This document shows, piece after piece, positions 49,112-58,041 of a DNA stretch of 64,000 nt (position 1 is the first letter of the stretch; every line of letters begins with the position of its first letter). Origin of the DNA: an uncultured Flavobacteriales bacterium (GTDB taxonomy: Bacteria > Bacteroidota > Bacteroidia > Flavobacteriales_E > Vicingaceae); NCBI GenBank assembly GCA_913056345.1, contig CAJXMH010000006.1, forward strand, positions 62,001-126,000, written 5' to 3'. A model generated the notes under the pieces. The model searched no databases, was not told the origin of the DNA, and worked only from the letters and a program-made list of their open reading frames with translations. The position numbers were made by a program, and so were the translations under genes.

Positions 49112-50115
49112 TTAAATGGTGGAATGACATACAATTTGCCAATCCTGAGCTTTTTGTTCTTTTTGCCCTCATTCCCCTTTTAATATTGGGATATGTGCTA
49201 AGAGCTAACAAACAGAAAGCAGCTTTGAGTCTTTCGTCTTTCCAATTTTTACCTTCCAATAAAGCAGACCTTAAAATGTGGGGTAGGCACCTTCCTTTTA
49301 TTTTAGTTTTAGGAGCACTAAGTCTAATGGTTGTTGCCTTAGCAAGGCCGCAATCTTCTTTAAGTTGGCAGGATGTAACTACAGAAGGTATAGACATCAT
49401 GATCTCTATGGATATTTCTGGTAGTATGCTAGCAGAAGACTTGAAACCCAATCGCCTAAAAGCTTCTAAAGAGGTGGCGATGGACTTTATTGGTGGTCGT
49501 CCTAATGACCGTATTGGCTTGGTAACCTTTAGTGGTGAGAGCTTTACACAATCACCTCTCACTACTGACCATGCTGTGCTGAAAAACTTATTTAAAGATG
49601 TAAAAAACGGCATGATCGAAGATGGTACCGCTATTGGTATGGGCTTAGCTACTGCTGTAAACCGCTTGCGTGAGAGTGATGCAAAAAGCCGCGTGGTGAT
49701 CTTACTCACCGATGGTTTTAATAATTCAGGCTCGATTCCACCGCTTACCGCTGCAGAAATAGCAAGAGAGTTTGGTGTTAGGGTCTACACTATTGGTTTA
49801 GGAACAAATGGTAAAGCCCCCTACCCTTTCCAAACTGGTTTTGGCACCATTTCCTACCAAAATGTAGAAGTCAAGATCGACGAAAAAACCATGAAAGAAA
49901 TTGCTCAAATGACAGGTGGGCAGTACTTCAGGGCTACTAATACACGCTCATTAAAGGCTATTTACGAAGAAATCGATCAACTAGAAAAATCCAAGATAGA
50001 AGTCACCGAATACCGTAGAAAGAAAGAAGAGTTCTTTCCATTTGCCTTGGCTTCGGTCTTGCTTTTATGCATTGAATTTAGTTTAAAAAACACCTTATAC
50101 CGCAGCATTAATTAG
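49108..50115 (+). CDS. batA: vWA-domain protein BatA
   Basis: 335 aa: two N-terminal membrane helices (about 12-30, 62-80), a periplasm- or cytoplasm-facing vWA domain with MIDAS motif MDISGSM (D102, S104, S106) and 'LLTDGFNNSGSIPPLTAAEIAREFGVRVYTIGLG', and a C-terminal helix ('FFPFALASVLLLCIEFSLK'). Typical BatA length. Overlaps its upstream neighbour by ATGA and directly abuts batB. Confidence 0.92.
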   Translation: MIKWWNDIQFANPELFVLFALIPLLILGYVLRANKQKAALSLSSFQFLPSNKADLKMWGRHLPFILVLGALSLMVVALARPQSSLSWQDVTTEGIDIMISMDISGSMLAEDLKPNRLKASKEVAMDFIGGRPNDRIGLVTFSGESFTQSPLTTDHAVLKNLFKDVKNGMIEDGTAIGMGLATAVNRLRESDAKSRVVILLTDGFNNSGSIPPLTAAEIAREFGVRVYTIGLGTNGKAPYPFQTGFGTISYQNVEVKIDEKTMKEIAQMTGGQYFRATNTRSLKAIYEEIDQLEKSKIEVTEYRRKKEEFFPFALASVLLLCIEFSLKNTLYRSIN

Positions 50116-51147
50116 ATGTTTAGAATAGAACATACATGGGTTTTGTGGTGCTTAGCTTTAGTGCCTTTCTTTATCATTGGCTTTTATTTGGTTAAAAAGT
50201 GGCGTAAAAAAGCGCGAGAAAGGTTCGCTGAACATGAGCTTTTGCAGCAGATCATGCCTCATTATTCAGATAGCAAATTCAGATGGAAATTCATTTTCTT
50301 CATTCTAGCCTTTATCTTCTTGGTGCTCGGAGCATCTAATCCTCAAATAGGTACCAAAATGGAAGAGGTGAAACGAGAAGGTATCGATTTGATCGTTGCT
50401 TTGGACGTTTCAAATAGCATGAAAGCTGAAGACCTGCAACCTAACCGCTTAGAAAGAGCAAAAAGAGCCATGCTTCAATTAGTTGAAGATTTGAAAAGCG
50501 ACCGTTTGGGCATCATTGTTTTTGCAGGTCAGGCTTACACACAGCTGCCAATTACTACAGATTATGCAGCTGCTAAACTGTTTTTGAACACCATCGACAC
50601 TGACATTGTACCAACACAAGGAACAGCTATAGGAGCAGCCATAGAATTGGCCTTAGAAAGCTACAATTTTGAAAAAGGAGGGCAAAAAGCTTTGATCATT
50701 GTGACCGATGGTGAAAACCACGAAGATGATGCAATCGCTGCTGCTGAAGAAGCTCAAGAAAAAGGAGTTAAAGTCTATACCATTGGTATGGGAACCCCAA
50801 CAGGTGCTCCGATTCCGGTAATGAGAAGAGGGAAACAAATTGGTTTCCGGCAGGACAACCAAGGCAATACAGTGGTGAGTAGTTTAAATGAGGATATGCT
50901 TGCCGATATAGCTGCAGCCGGGGATGGCCTTTATGTAAGAGCGACTAATGCAAAGGCCGGTTTCGATAGTATTTTAACTGACCTAAGCGGCTTAGAAAAG
51001 GGTGAGTTTGAAAGTACTGTTTACACCGATTATGAGGACCGTTTTCAATTCTTCTTGGGGGCGTCATTTTTCTTCTTAGTGCTTTCCCTTGTTATTAGCG
51101 AAAAGAAATCAGGATTGATCAATAAAATAAAGCCTTTCGAATCATGA
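50116..51147 (+). CDS. batB: vWA-domain protein BatB
   Basis: 343 aa, paralogue of BatA: N-terminal helices (about 9-26, 57-72), MIDAS ALDVSNSM (D97, S99, S101) and 'IVTDGENHEDDAIAAAEEAQEKGVKVYTIGMGTPTGAPI', C-terminal helix 'FFLGASFFFLVLSLVIS'. BatB with BatA probably forms a membrane complex handled by the MoxR ATPase. Abuts batA without a gap and overlaps batC by ATGA. Confidence 0.92.
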   Translation: MFRIEHTWVLWCLALVPFFIIGFYLVKKWRKKARERFAEHELLQQIMPHYSDSKFRWKFIFFILAFIFLVLGASNPQIGTKMEEVKREGIDLIVALDVSNSMKAEDLQPNRLERAKRAMLQLVEDLKSDRLGIIVFAGQAYTQLPITTDYAAAKLFLNTIDTDIVPTQGTAIGAAIELALESYNFEKGGQKALIIVTDGENHEDDAIAAAEEAQEKGVKVYTIGMGTPTGAPIPVMRRGKQIGFRQDNQGNTVVSSLNEDMLADIAAAGDGLYVRATNAKAGFDSILTDLSGLEKGEFESTVYTDYEDRFQFFLGASFFFLVLSLVISEKKSGLINKIKPFES

Positions 51148-51902
51148 AGCAATTGATTGTGTCCATAGCGCTTATCTTATTTGCTTTTCCAATTTGGGTT
51201 GAAGCTCAATCAGCTTATTACGATGTGCGCCAAGGAAATGAAAAGTACCTTGAAAATGATTATCAGTCGGCTGAGGAACTCTTCAGAGAAAGTATTCGAA
51301 AAGACCCGAAACCATTAGAGTCGGCTTATAATTTAGGAAATGCCTTATACCGTCAAGGTGAATATGAAGAAGCAGTTAACTACTTTTCGGCAGCAGCAAA
51401 AAAGGCAAAGGATGAGCAAACAAAAGCTAAAGCCTATCACAATTTAGGGAATGCTTTATTGAAGAACCAAAAGCTAGAAGAAAGCATCAATGCGTATAAA
51501 AAAGCTTTACTGAATAATCCGAAAGACGAAGAAAGCCGCTATAATTTAGCCTATGCGCAACAGCAGCTCAAACAACAAGAACAGCAGCAGCAAGAAAAAC
51601 AAGATCAGCAGCAAGACCAAGAAAATCAAGAGGATAAAGAAGAGCAGGAACAAGAAAACCAAGAACAAAAGAACCAAGAAGAGCAAGAGCAGGAACAAGA
51701 GAATCAAGAACAAAGTGAAGAAGAAAAGCAAGACCAGCAACAGCAACAAGAAAAACAGCAGCAACAGCAACAGCAACAAGTATCTAGAGAAGATGCAGAG
51801 CGGATCTTAGAAGCACTCAATGAAAAAGAGAAAGAAGTTCAAGAAAAGCTCAAGAAAAAGAAAGGTAAGGCAGTGAAAATTGATATTGAGAAAGATTGGT
51901 AA
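51144..51902 (+). CDS. batC: TPR protein BatC with Gln/Glu-rich tail
   Basis: 252 aa. Signal peptide ending near 'WVEAQ' (about residue 22), three TPRs at about 25-130 ('RQGNEKYLENDYQSAEELFRESIRKDPKP', 'LGNALYRQGEYEEAVNYFSAAAKKA', 'LGNALLKNQKLEESINAYKKALLNNPKDEE'), then an extreme Gln/Glu/Asn/Lys run (about 137-212), ending 'SREDAERILEALNEKEKEVQEKLKKKKGK', the Bat-C tail motif. The low-complexity DNA (about 51555-51780) opens long antisense frames that are not genes. Overlaps batB by 4 bp and batD by 1 bp. Confidence 0.88.
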   Translation: MKQLIVSIALILFAFPIWVEAQSAYYDVRQGNEKYLENDYQSAEELFRESIRKDPKPLESAYNLGNALYRQGEYEEAVNYFSAAAKKAKDEQTKAKAYHNLGNALLKNQKLEESINAYKKALLNNPKDEESRYNLAYAQQQLKQQEQQQQEKQDQQQDQENQEDKEEQEQENQEQKNQEEQEQEQENQEQSEEEKQDQQQQQEKQQQQQQQQVSREDAERILEALNEKEKEVQEKLKKKKGKAVKIDIEKDW

Positions 51903-53701
51903 TGAAACGTATCTTAATTACCATATTGTTATTAGTATCCTGCTCAGGGCTTTGGGCTACAGCTGTCAAATTTGAAGCTAAACTCAGCCACCAAACGGTT
52001 GAAGTTGGTCAACGATTTCAAATTAGTTTTACCCTTAATACCTCAGGCGGAAACTTTAAATCTCCCTCTTTTGATAAATTCAGGGTACTCTCAGGACCCA
52101 ACCAATCTTCGAGCACTCAAATTATTAATGGAAATGTTAGCCGAAGCTTTACCTTGAGTTACATCTTGCAAGCCACTGAAGCAGGAAACATTGAGATTGG
52201 ACCTGCAAGCATACAGGTTGAAGGTGAAACCTACAAAACAAGAAATCAAAACATCAAAGTTGTTAAAGCTTCAAGCAACAGTGCTAACGCGCAGCGGAAC
52301 AGGCAGCAGCAAAGAAGTCAGACTGGAGAAGCACTCTCTAAAGAAGTATTTATTCGTGCTTTCGTTGATAAGCAAGAGGCTTATGTAGGCGAAAAGATTA
52401 CGGTTACCTATAAATTATATACCCGGCTGCGTTTGGCTAACCCTCAAATGGAAGCCATGCCGGCATTGAGCGGTTTTTGGCATCAAGAATTACGCTCCAT
52501 TTTCAAAGATGAAATTCAGTTCAAACAGGAACGCTTTGGCAATAAGGTTTTTGACGTAGCCGAAATTCAGCAGAATGTCTTATATCCCCAAAGAAGTGGA
52601 GAGCTGATCGTGGACCCTCTTAAACTAAAGTTTATTGCCACGGTGCAGCGTAGAAAAGCTAGAACTGTTTATGAGCAAATGTTCGGCTCTTATGAAAGAA
52701 AGGAAGTGATTGCCGCAAGCAAACCAATCAAGGTAAAAGTTAAGCCCCTACCCTTGCAAAACAAACCCGACAACTTTACGGGTGCAGTTGGTGTATTTAA
52801 CGCCAATCTACTTGCTAATAAAGAAAGCCTTAAATCAAACGAGGCAATTGATGTACAACTCATCATTGAAGGAAAAGGCAATTTACCGCTACTTTCAGCG
52901 CCTAAACTTAACTTCCCTCCCGATTTTGAAGTTTATGATCCTGAAACAGAAAGCAAATTCAAAACCAACTACAATGGGTCTAGTGGTAAAAAAATCTTCA
53001 ATTATTTGGTTATTCCCCGTCATGCGGGAGAGTATGATGTTGCCCCTTTTGAGTTCAGCTATTTTGATCTGAAATCAGAAAGTTATAAGACAATTAACAC
53101 AGAAGGACTAAATTTTCAAGTAGCTCGTGGAGCTGAGGAAGAAAGTTTGGTATACCGTGCCAATAGAAAACAGGATGTTGCCCTCTTAGAAGATGACATT
53201 CGTTTTATTCACACTAATGGAGTGAACTTGCTAGCAGCGAACGAATTATTCTACGGTTCTGCTGCCTTTTATGCTTCTTTGATCTGTAGCTTAGGACTGA
53301 TTTTATTGCTGTGGATGATCGCAAAAAAGCGAAAAGAAAAGCAAGGCGACACTGTTGGTCTGCGCAAATCGAGAGCCAATAAATTAGCCAAGAAGAGACT
53401 GACGAAAGCGAAAAAGCACCTTGATCAAAATGAAAAAACGGCTTTTTATGAAGAAATCTCCGAAGCCCTTTTCGGTTATTATGCTGATAAATACAACATT
53501 GAAAAAGCAGCGCTTTCGCAAGAAAAAATTATAGAAACCTTACAACAAGACGATCTTAAAGAGCTTGGTGAGGAATTGAAAGTTGCACTTGACGCTGCAG
53601 AAATGGCCCGATTTGCTCCAACTTCTGCCATTGAGCCTACTGTGCTTTATGAGCAGGCAATGGGTTTAATACAAAAGTCAGAAAACCATAAAGCATCATG
53701 A
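51902..53701 (+). CDS. batD: BatD/BatD-like membrane-anchored protein
   Basis: 599 aa. Signal peptide ('MKRILITILLLVSCSGLWA'), a large periplasmic beta-sandwich series: 'KFEAKLSHQTVEVGQRFQISFTLNTSGGNFKSPSFDKFRVLSGPNQSSSTQIINGNVSRSFTLSYIL' is the BatD 'oxygen tolerance' signature; a membrane helix near residue 460 ('FYASLICSLGLILLLWMIAKK') and a basic cytoplasmic tail. Start at the ATG overlapping the batC stop (TAATG). Overlaps batE by ATGA. Confidence 0.9.
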   Translation: MKRILITILLLVSCSGLWATAVKFEAKLSHQTVEVGQRFQISFTLNTSGGNFKSPSFDKFRVLSGPNQSSSTQIINGNVSRSFTLSYILQATEAGNIEIGPASIQVEGETYKTRNQNIKVVKASSNSANAQRNRQQQRSQTGEALSKEVFIRAFVDKQEAYVGEKITVTYKLYTRLRLANPQMEAMPALSGFWHQELRSIFKDEIQFKQERFGNKVFDVAEIQQNVLYPQRSGELIVDPLKLKFIATVQRRKARTVYEQMFGSYERKEVIAASKPIKVKVKPLPLQNKPDNFTGAVGVFNANLLANKESLKSNEAIDVQLIIEGKGNLPLLSAPKLNFPPDFEVYDPETESKFKTNYNGSSGKKIFNYLVIPRHAGEYDVAPFEFSYFDLKSESYKTINTEGLNFQVARGAEEESLVYRANRKQDVALLEDDIRFIHTNGVNLLAANELFYGSAAFYASLICSLGLILLLWMIAKKRKEKQGDTVGLRKSRANKLAKKRLTKAKKHLDQNEKTAFYEEISEALFGYYADKYNIEKAALSQEKIIETLQQDDLKELGEELKVALDAAEMARFAPTSAIEPTVLYEQAMGLIQKSENHKAS

Positions 53702-54456
53702 GAAACTGGATCTACTTTTTGCTGCTCTCATTAATGAGCTTCAGTCTTAGTGCGGAAGAAGAACCAATGACTCAATTCGACTTGGCAAATCAGTATTATG
53801 AGCAAGGACAATTTGATTCAGCCATTGCGGGATATCAATCATTACTTGCCGCCGATTATTACTCTTCAGATCTGCACTACAACCTTGCTAATGCCTATTA
53901 TAAAACCAACCAAATAGCTCCCGCTATTTTGCATTATGAAAAAGCGCTTAAAATTGAGCCCGGCAATGAGGATGCTGCCTACAACTTAAAACTGGCTCAA
54001 GAAAAAACGATTGATCGAATTGAATCAATACCTGAACTTTTTATATACCGTTGGTGGAAGTCGATCTTTAACCTTTTTGGAGTTGATCAATGGGCGAAAC
54101 TAGTTTACCTTTTCCTAATTATTTCAATCATCGGAATTAGTGCTTATTTATTCTTAGAGAACTTAACATTCAGAAAGCTTGGCTTCTACCTAGCATTAAG
54201 TTGTTTTGGATTGGGTCTTTTAAGTTGGTTAATGGCTTCTAGACAGAACCATTATTTATCTAAAGTACAATATGCTATTGTGATGGAACCTACCGTAAAT
54301 ATCAACAGCTCCCCTTCTACCGGTAGTTCCAAACTTTTTGTCTTGCATGAAGGCACCAAGCTGAAGGTTGAAGAAGAAAAAGACGCCTGGTATAAAGTTT
54401 CACTTCCCAATGGCAATAAAGGTTGGATCAAAAAGGCCATGATCGCGGAGATTTGA
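53698..54456 (+). CDS. batE: BatE: TPR and SH3-like domain protein
   Basis: 252 aa. Signal peptide ('MRNWIYFLLLSLMSFSLSAEE'), two TPRs ('LANQYYEQGQFDSAIAGYQSLLAA', 'LANAYYKTNQIAPAILHYEKALKIEPGNEDAAYNLKLA'), two membrane helices (about 134-152 and 160-180) and a C-terminal bacterial SH3 domain ('AIVMEPTVNINSSPSTGSSKLFVLHEGTKLKVEEEKDAWYKVSLPNGNKGWIKKAMIAEI'). Last gene of the Bat operon. Confidence 0.9.
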   Translation: MRNWIYFLLLSLMSFSLSAEEEPMTQFDLANQYYEQGQFDSAIAGYQSLLAADYYSSDLHYNLANAYYKTNQIAPAILHYEKALKIEPGNEDAAYNLKLAQEKTIDRIESIPELFIYRWWKSIFNLFGVDQWAKLVYLFLIISIIGISAYLFLENLTFRKLGFYLALSCFGLGLLSWLMASRQNHYLSKVQYAIVMEPTVNINSSPSTGSSKLFVLHEGTKLKVEEEKDAWYKVSLPNGNKGWIKKAMIAEI

Positions 54457-54526
54457 TTGAACATTAAATAAAAAATGGAGCTTAAAGCAACCTATTGGTA
54501 TAATAATTCGTTTCTTCTGAAACATT

Positions 54527-56206
54527 ATGATGAAACCACTATTGTTTTTTACTATCCTTTTATCAAGTATCCCCTGCTTCTCTCAATACACTGCTGACTG
54601 GCTTGTAAGCATTCATGGAAGAGATACTTTTTCTTCCCCTTCGGATGAAGCAAGACATATAGAAACCGATAGTAAAGGAGATATAGTTATATCAGGTTTT
54701 ACAAACGGCTTGGGTGTATTTAAGAATAGCAACGGTATAGTTGATTCATTACCACTAAGCAATAATAATAGTAAAAATGTATTTTTATTAAAATACGATA
54801 CTTTAGGTAATAGCATTTGGATGCTTTCATTTCAGAGTAATTCCAATAACGTTGATTATGCGCTATCTATAGACTCAATTGATAACATCTACATTTCTCT
54901 TTCCTATGCAGACTCGTTAGTAATTACAGATATTGTCACAAACCAACCTCTCTTAACCTACTCTCATTCAATTTTTAACGGAGGTAGCGCTGTAATTAAA
55001 GTTAGCCCGAATGGAGCTGTAGTTTCAGCGAATACCATTCCGTCATGGATTCATGATATAGATGTAAAAAATGGAATACATGTGATTGGCAAATTTCATG
55101 GCACAGTTAACTTCAATCTTAAAGGAGGTAATCAATCTATGACTGCTACACCACAAAGAGGAATCTTTATTTGTAAATATGATTACAACTTTAATTTGCA
55201 ATGGAGAAGACAAATTGGTGGTATATACTCACATGTTGAAACTGATGATTCTTCTAATGTATTTTTTTATGGTTCGGTTGGAGCAAACCAAGGTGATTTT
55301 GACCCCGGCATCGGCAATACTTGGATTAATCCGAGAAATGTATTCTTAGGAAAGCTAAACTCAAATGGAGGTTTTCAATGGGTAAGGTCAATAGCTAGTT
55401 CGAGTTACGACCAAGGTTTAAACATTAAAATAAAGAACAACCATATCTACATCACTGTGGAATATGATGGATCTCTTAGTCTTAACGGCTCACAATTACC
55501 TCAGTACAATTCTAGTAATTGTCTAATAGCCAGGTGTAATAAGAGGGGGCAAATTCAATGGGTAAACACTATACACAGTTCTAGCGGTAACATAAGAAAC
55601 TATGCACTAAAAGTTAAAGATGATAGAGTCTACACCGCAGGATTTATGACAGATTCTTTAATTCTATATAATCAAAATGGTATTTCGAAAAGTTTACAAT
55701 ATTCCACCAATCCTTTTTTTGTAGAATATGATACATCAGGAAATCTCCTCTCAAAGTTCCATTTCGGTGACTCTACAATAGAAGGCAGTGGTTATTTTGA
55801 TTTGACTGTCCCTTCTGTTGGTCAAGTTATTGCCGTCGGGACATATTCAAACACTTTGAATTTCTCACCATTATCTAATACTCCCATGATGTCAGCCTCA
55901 GTTAGAAGATATGATGGATTTGTACAAAAACTATCGAGATTAATTGTAGGTTTAAAAAAAGAGGAAAATAACTTTGGGCAAGTTATTGCATATCCAAATC
56001 CCAACAATGGCAATTTTAAAGTAAGTTTTAAAAAACCATTTTTTGGAGAAGTTTTGATCTTTAGTCAAACAGGAGTTCTGAAATACAGGCAACGATTAAA
56101 CGGAGAAACAACTGAGAATCTAAATCAAAATCTTTCTAGTGGAATGTATATTCTTCGGTTTGTAGGAAATGAAGTGAATTTTAGTCAAAGTTTGATTGTA
56201 AATTAA
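54527..56206 (+). CDS. Type IX-secreted protein with SBBP-like beta-propeller
   Basis: 559 aa. Signal peptide 'MMKPLLFFTILLSSIPCFSQ'. Repeats of the form 'I.TDSKGDIVISGFTNG', 'LKYDTLGNSIWMLSF', 'KLNSNGGFQWVRSI' and 'RCNKRGQIQWVNTI' indicate a beta-propeller of the SBBP/delta-60 type. C-terminal Por sorting tail from about residue 485: 'VIAYPNPNNGNFKVSFKKPFFGEVLIFSQTG' ... 'GMYILRFVGNEVNFSQSLIVN'. More AT-rich and Asn/Ser-rich than its neighbours. Surface or secreted; ligand unknown. Start may be the second ATG (54530). Confidence 0.82.
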   Translation: MMKPLLFFTILLSSIPCFSQYTADWLVSIHGRDTFSSPSDEARHIETDSKGDIVISGFTNGLGVFKNSNGIVDSLPLSNNNSKNVFLLKYDTLGNSIWMLSFQSNSNNVDYALSIDSIDNIYISLSYADSLVITDIVTNQPLLTYSHSIFNGGSAVIKVSPNGAVVSANTIPSWIHDIDVKNGIHVIGKFHGTVNFNLKGGNQSMTATPQRGIFICKYDYNFNLQWRRQIGGIYSHVETDDSSNVFFYGSVGANQGDFDPGIGNTWINPRNVFLGKLNSNGGFQWVRSIASSSYDQGLNIKIKNNHIYITVEYDGSLSLNGSQLPQYNSSNCLIARCNKRGQIQWVNTIHSSSGNIRNYALKVKDDRVYTAGFMTDSLILYNQNGISKSLQYSTNPFFVEYDTSGNLLSKFHFGDSTIEGSGYFDLTVPSVGQVIAVGTYSNTLNFSPLSNTPMMSASVRRYDGFVQKLSRLIVGLKKEENNFGQVIAYPNPNNGNFKVSFKKPFFGEVLIFSQTGVLKYRQRLNGETTENLNQNLSSGMYILRFVGNEVNFSQSLIVN

Positions 56207-56208
56207 AT

Positions 56209-57063
56209 TTAATATTGAGCATTAAATAATTCCTGAAAAGTATACACCTGATCCAAACGGGCTCCCTTCTCTGTTTCTTTTAAGGTGATCACCTCGTTCT
56301 GCGCATCGTGTTCTAAAAACAGATAAAGTTCTTCTTTTATAGCTCTTTCATAAAACACCTTTCGGTCTTCTAAAGTCAATAGAGGCCGCGTATCATAACC
56401 CATTACATAGGGCATAGGAATGTGTCCGGCAGAAGGTAGAAGATCTGCCATAAAAGCTAACTTCTTGCCTTGGTAATCTAGAATAGGAATCATCTGCGCA
56501 TCAGTGTGTCCATCGGCATAGAAAATCTCAAACCAGTCAAAGTTTTCTCCTTCATCATCTACAAACTTAAGCTGACCAAACTCCTGCATTGGGAGAATAT
56601 TCTCTTTTAAAAAGGAAGCCTTTTCCCTTGCATTAGGCTCTGTTGCCCACTTCCAATGTTTGCGGTTCGACCAATAGGTGGCATTCTTAAAGGTAGGTTC
56701 GTAGCCTGTTCGGCCTTTATTCCATTTAATTCCCCCTCCACAATGATCAAAGTGTAAATGAGTTAAAAAAACATCTGTGATGTCATCTGGATGAAAACCA
56801 TTTACCCTCAAAGAATTTTCTAGCGAATCATCCCCAAACAAAAAATAATAGCTGAAAAACTTTTCAGACTGTTTGTCACCCATTCCGTTATCGATCAACA
56901 TTAAGCGATCACCCTTTTCAATTAACATACATCGCAGTGCCCAAGAGCACATATTATTGCTGTCGGCAGGATTAGTGCGTTGCCAAAGTGATTTAGGCAC
57001 TACACCAAACATAGCACCACCGTCTAACTTAAAATTGCCTGTAGGAATAGGATATATTTTCAT
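56209..57063 (-). CDS. MBL-fold metallo-hydrolase
   Basis: 284 aa, cytoplasmic. Zinc site motif THLHFDHCGG (H102, H104, D106, H107), then 'FYADGHTDAQMIPILDYQGKKLAFMADLLPSAGHIPMPYVMGYD' with the further His/Asp ligands and 'LYLFLEHDAQNEVITLK' near the C-terminus. Resembles lactonase/quorum-quenching-type and other Bacteroidota MBL hydrolases; substrate unknown. Convergent with the type IX cargo gene, stop codons 2 bp apart. Confidence 0.85.
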   Translation of the reverse strand: MKIYPIPTGNFKLDGGAMFGVVPKSLWQRTNPADSNNMCSWALRCMLIEKGDRLMLIDNGMGDKQSEKFFSYYFLFGDDSLENSLRVNGFHPDDITDVFLTHLHFDHCGGGIKWNKGRTGYEPTFKNATYWSNRKHWKWATEPNAREKASFLKENILPMQEFGQLKFVDDEGENFDWFEIFYADGHTDAQMIPILDYQGKKLAFMADLLPSAGHIPMPYVMGYDTRPLLTLEDRKVFYERAIKEELYLFLEHDAQNEVITLKETEKGARLDQVYTFQELFNAQY

Positions 57064-57142
57064 ATTTTAATTCTTTTTGATTTCTGCCTAGGCTACAATA
57101 TTAGCATTTGAGGGTTGGCTTCCCAAGGGAATCAACAGCTTT

Positions 57143-57652
57143 TCAAGCATAGAGGTATTTACTTTCAATCACCTTTAAATGGTGCATTTCATGACCAATG
57201 ATAATCAAGCGAATTTCTTCCACGCTCAATTCATGCCCATTGGCCTTACCTTTTCGCTTAAGCATCTCATCGTCAAAGCTAGCAAACAGATCTTTCGTGC
57301 TTACTCTAAGTTGCTTCAACTCCTCCAATAATCCTTTTAAACTTCGCTGCTTAGCTGCTGCCTGATTGACATAAGCATTATGGTCGTAACCAAAAATTTC
57401 TGCTTGCTCTCCCCTCGCAAATGAGAGTGCGCGGAAACAAAAGATCCGCTCGGTATCTATCAGATGCTGCACAATATCTTTGATGCTCCATTTTCCCTCA
57501 GCGTAGGCCTGATTGGCCTGCTCCTCGCTGACCATTACCAAACTTTTAAAAAGCTCTTTTAGAGAATAATCGAAGAGTTCTTGAACTTTGGTTCCCTGAG
57601 GAACCAATTCAATGTAGTTTTGGTAATAAACTGGGAAGGTTTCTGCTTTCAT
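57143..57652 (-). CDS. DinB-family protein
   Basis: 169 aa. Four-helix DinB/YfiT-like bundle with metal-binding His: 'WSIKDIVQHLIDTERIFCFRALSFARGE' (H68 near the start of helix 2) and 'LIIIGHEMHHLKVIESKYL' (H-x-x-H-H-x-x-x-I). In many species these are metal-dependent thiol transferases or hydrolases (bacillithiol-type). Overlaps the DGK gene by ATGA and closes a three-gene run Nramp-DGK-DinB. Confidence 0.85.
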   Translation of the reverse strand: MKAETFPVYYQNYIELVPQGTKVQELFDYSLKELFKSLVMVSEEQANQAYAEGKWSIKDIVQHLIDTERIFCFRALSFARGEQAEIFGYDHNAYVNQAAAKQRSLKGLLEELKQLRVSTKDLFASFDDEMLKRKGKANGHELSVEEIRLIIIGHEMHHLKVIESKYLYA

Positions 57653-58041
57653 AGCAATTGTTTGAAGGAATAAATAAGTGGAGGCAAAAATAGTAATGCT
57701 CCTACGATAAGTGCTAAAATAGAACTCACTAAAACCGCCGCTGCAGATAGATCCTTTACCTTTTTAATGCGAGTATCTTTTTCTAGAGAAATCTTATCAC
57801 AAAGGTTTTCTATAGCGGTATTAAAAAGCTCACAGATCCAGACGAGAGCAATGACAAATAGAAGAAAAACCCATCCTGTGAAAGCTATTTTAGTCATAAT
57901 AGCCATTAAAACTGCGCAAAAGGTAGCAAAAAGGTGAATGCGGGCATTGTGTTCTTCCTGCCAAAGGGTTTTTAGTCCGCTATAAGCATACCGAAAACTC
58001 TTGATCCGATCTCGAAAGTTGAATGGCCTTTGCTTTCTCAT
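57649..58041 (-). CDS. dgkA: Diacylglycerol/undecaprenol kinase family protein
   Basis: 130-aa integral membrane kinase. Signature 'EEHNARIHLFATFCAVLMAIMTKI' and 'ALVWICELFNTAIENLCDKIS' (E-L-x-N-T-A-I-E-x-x-x-D, the catalytic motif), followed by 'RIKKVKDLSAAAVLVSSILALIVGAL'. Three membrane helices. May phosphorylate diacylglycerol or undecaprenol. Start at the MRKQRPF ATG: it overlaps the Nramp stop by ATGA, as the next gene overlaps this one; an ATG 15 bp upstream is also in frame. Confidence 0.88.
   Translation of the reverse strand: MRKQRPFNFRDRIKSFRYAYSGLKTLWQEEHNARIHLFATFCAVLMAIMTKIAFTGWVFLLFVIALVWICELFNTAIENLCDKISLEKDTRIKKVKDLSAAAVLVSSILALIVGALLFLPPLIYSFKQLL

Noticed and set aside
51546-51779. 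Long antisense Leu-rich and plus-strand Lys/Asn/Ser-rich frames across the batC tail
   Set aside because: They are by-products of the CAG/GAA-rich low-complexity DNA of batC; no start context, and composition is not protein-like.
54527-56206. Possible recent transfer of the AT-rich type IX cargo gene
   Set aside because: It has a normal Por tail and lies cleanly between genes; Asn/Ser-rich surface proteins are commonly AT-rich in this phylum.
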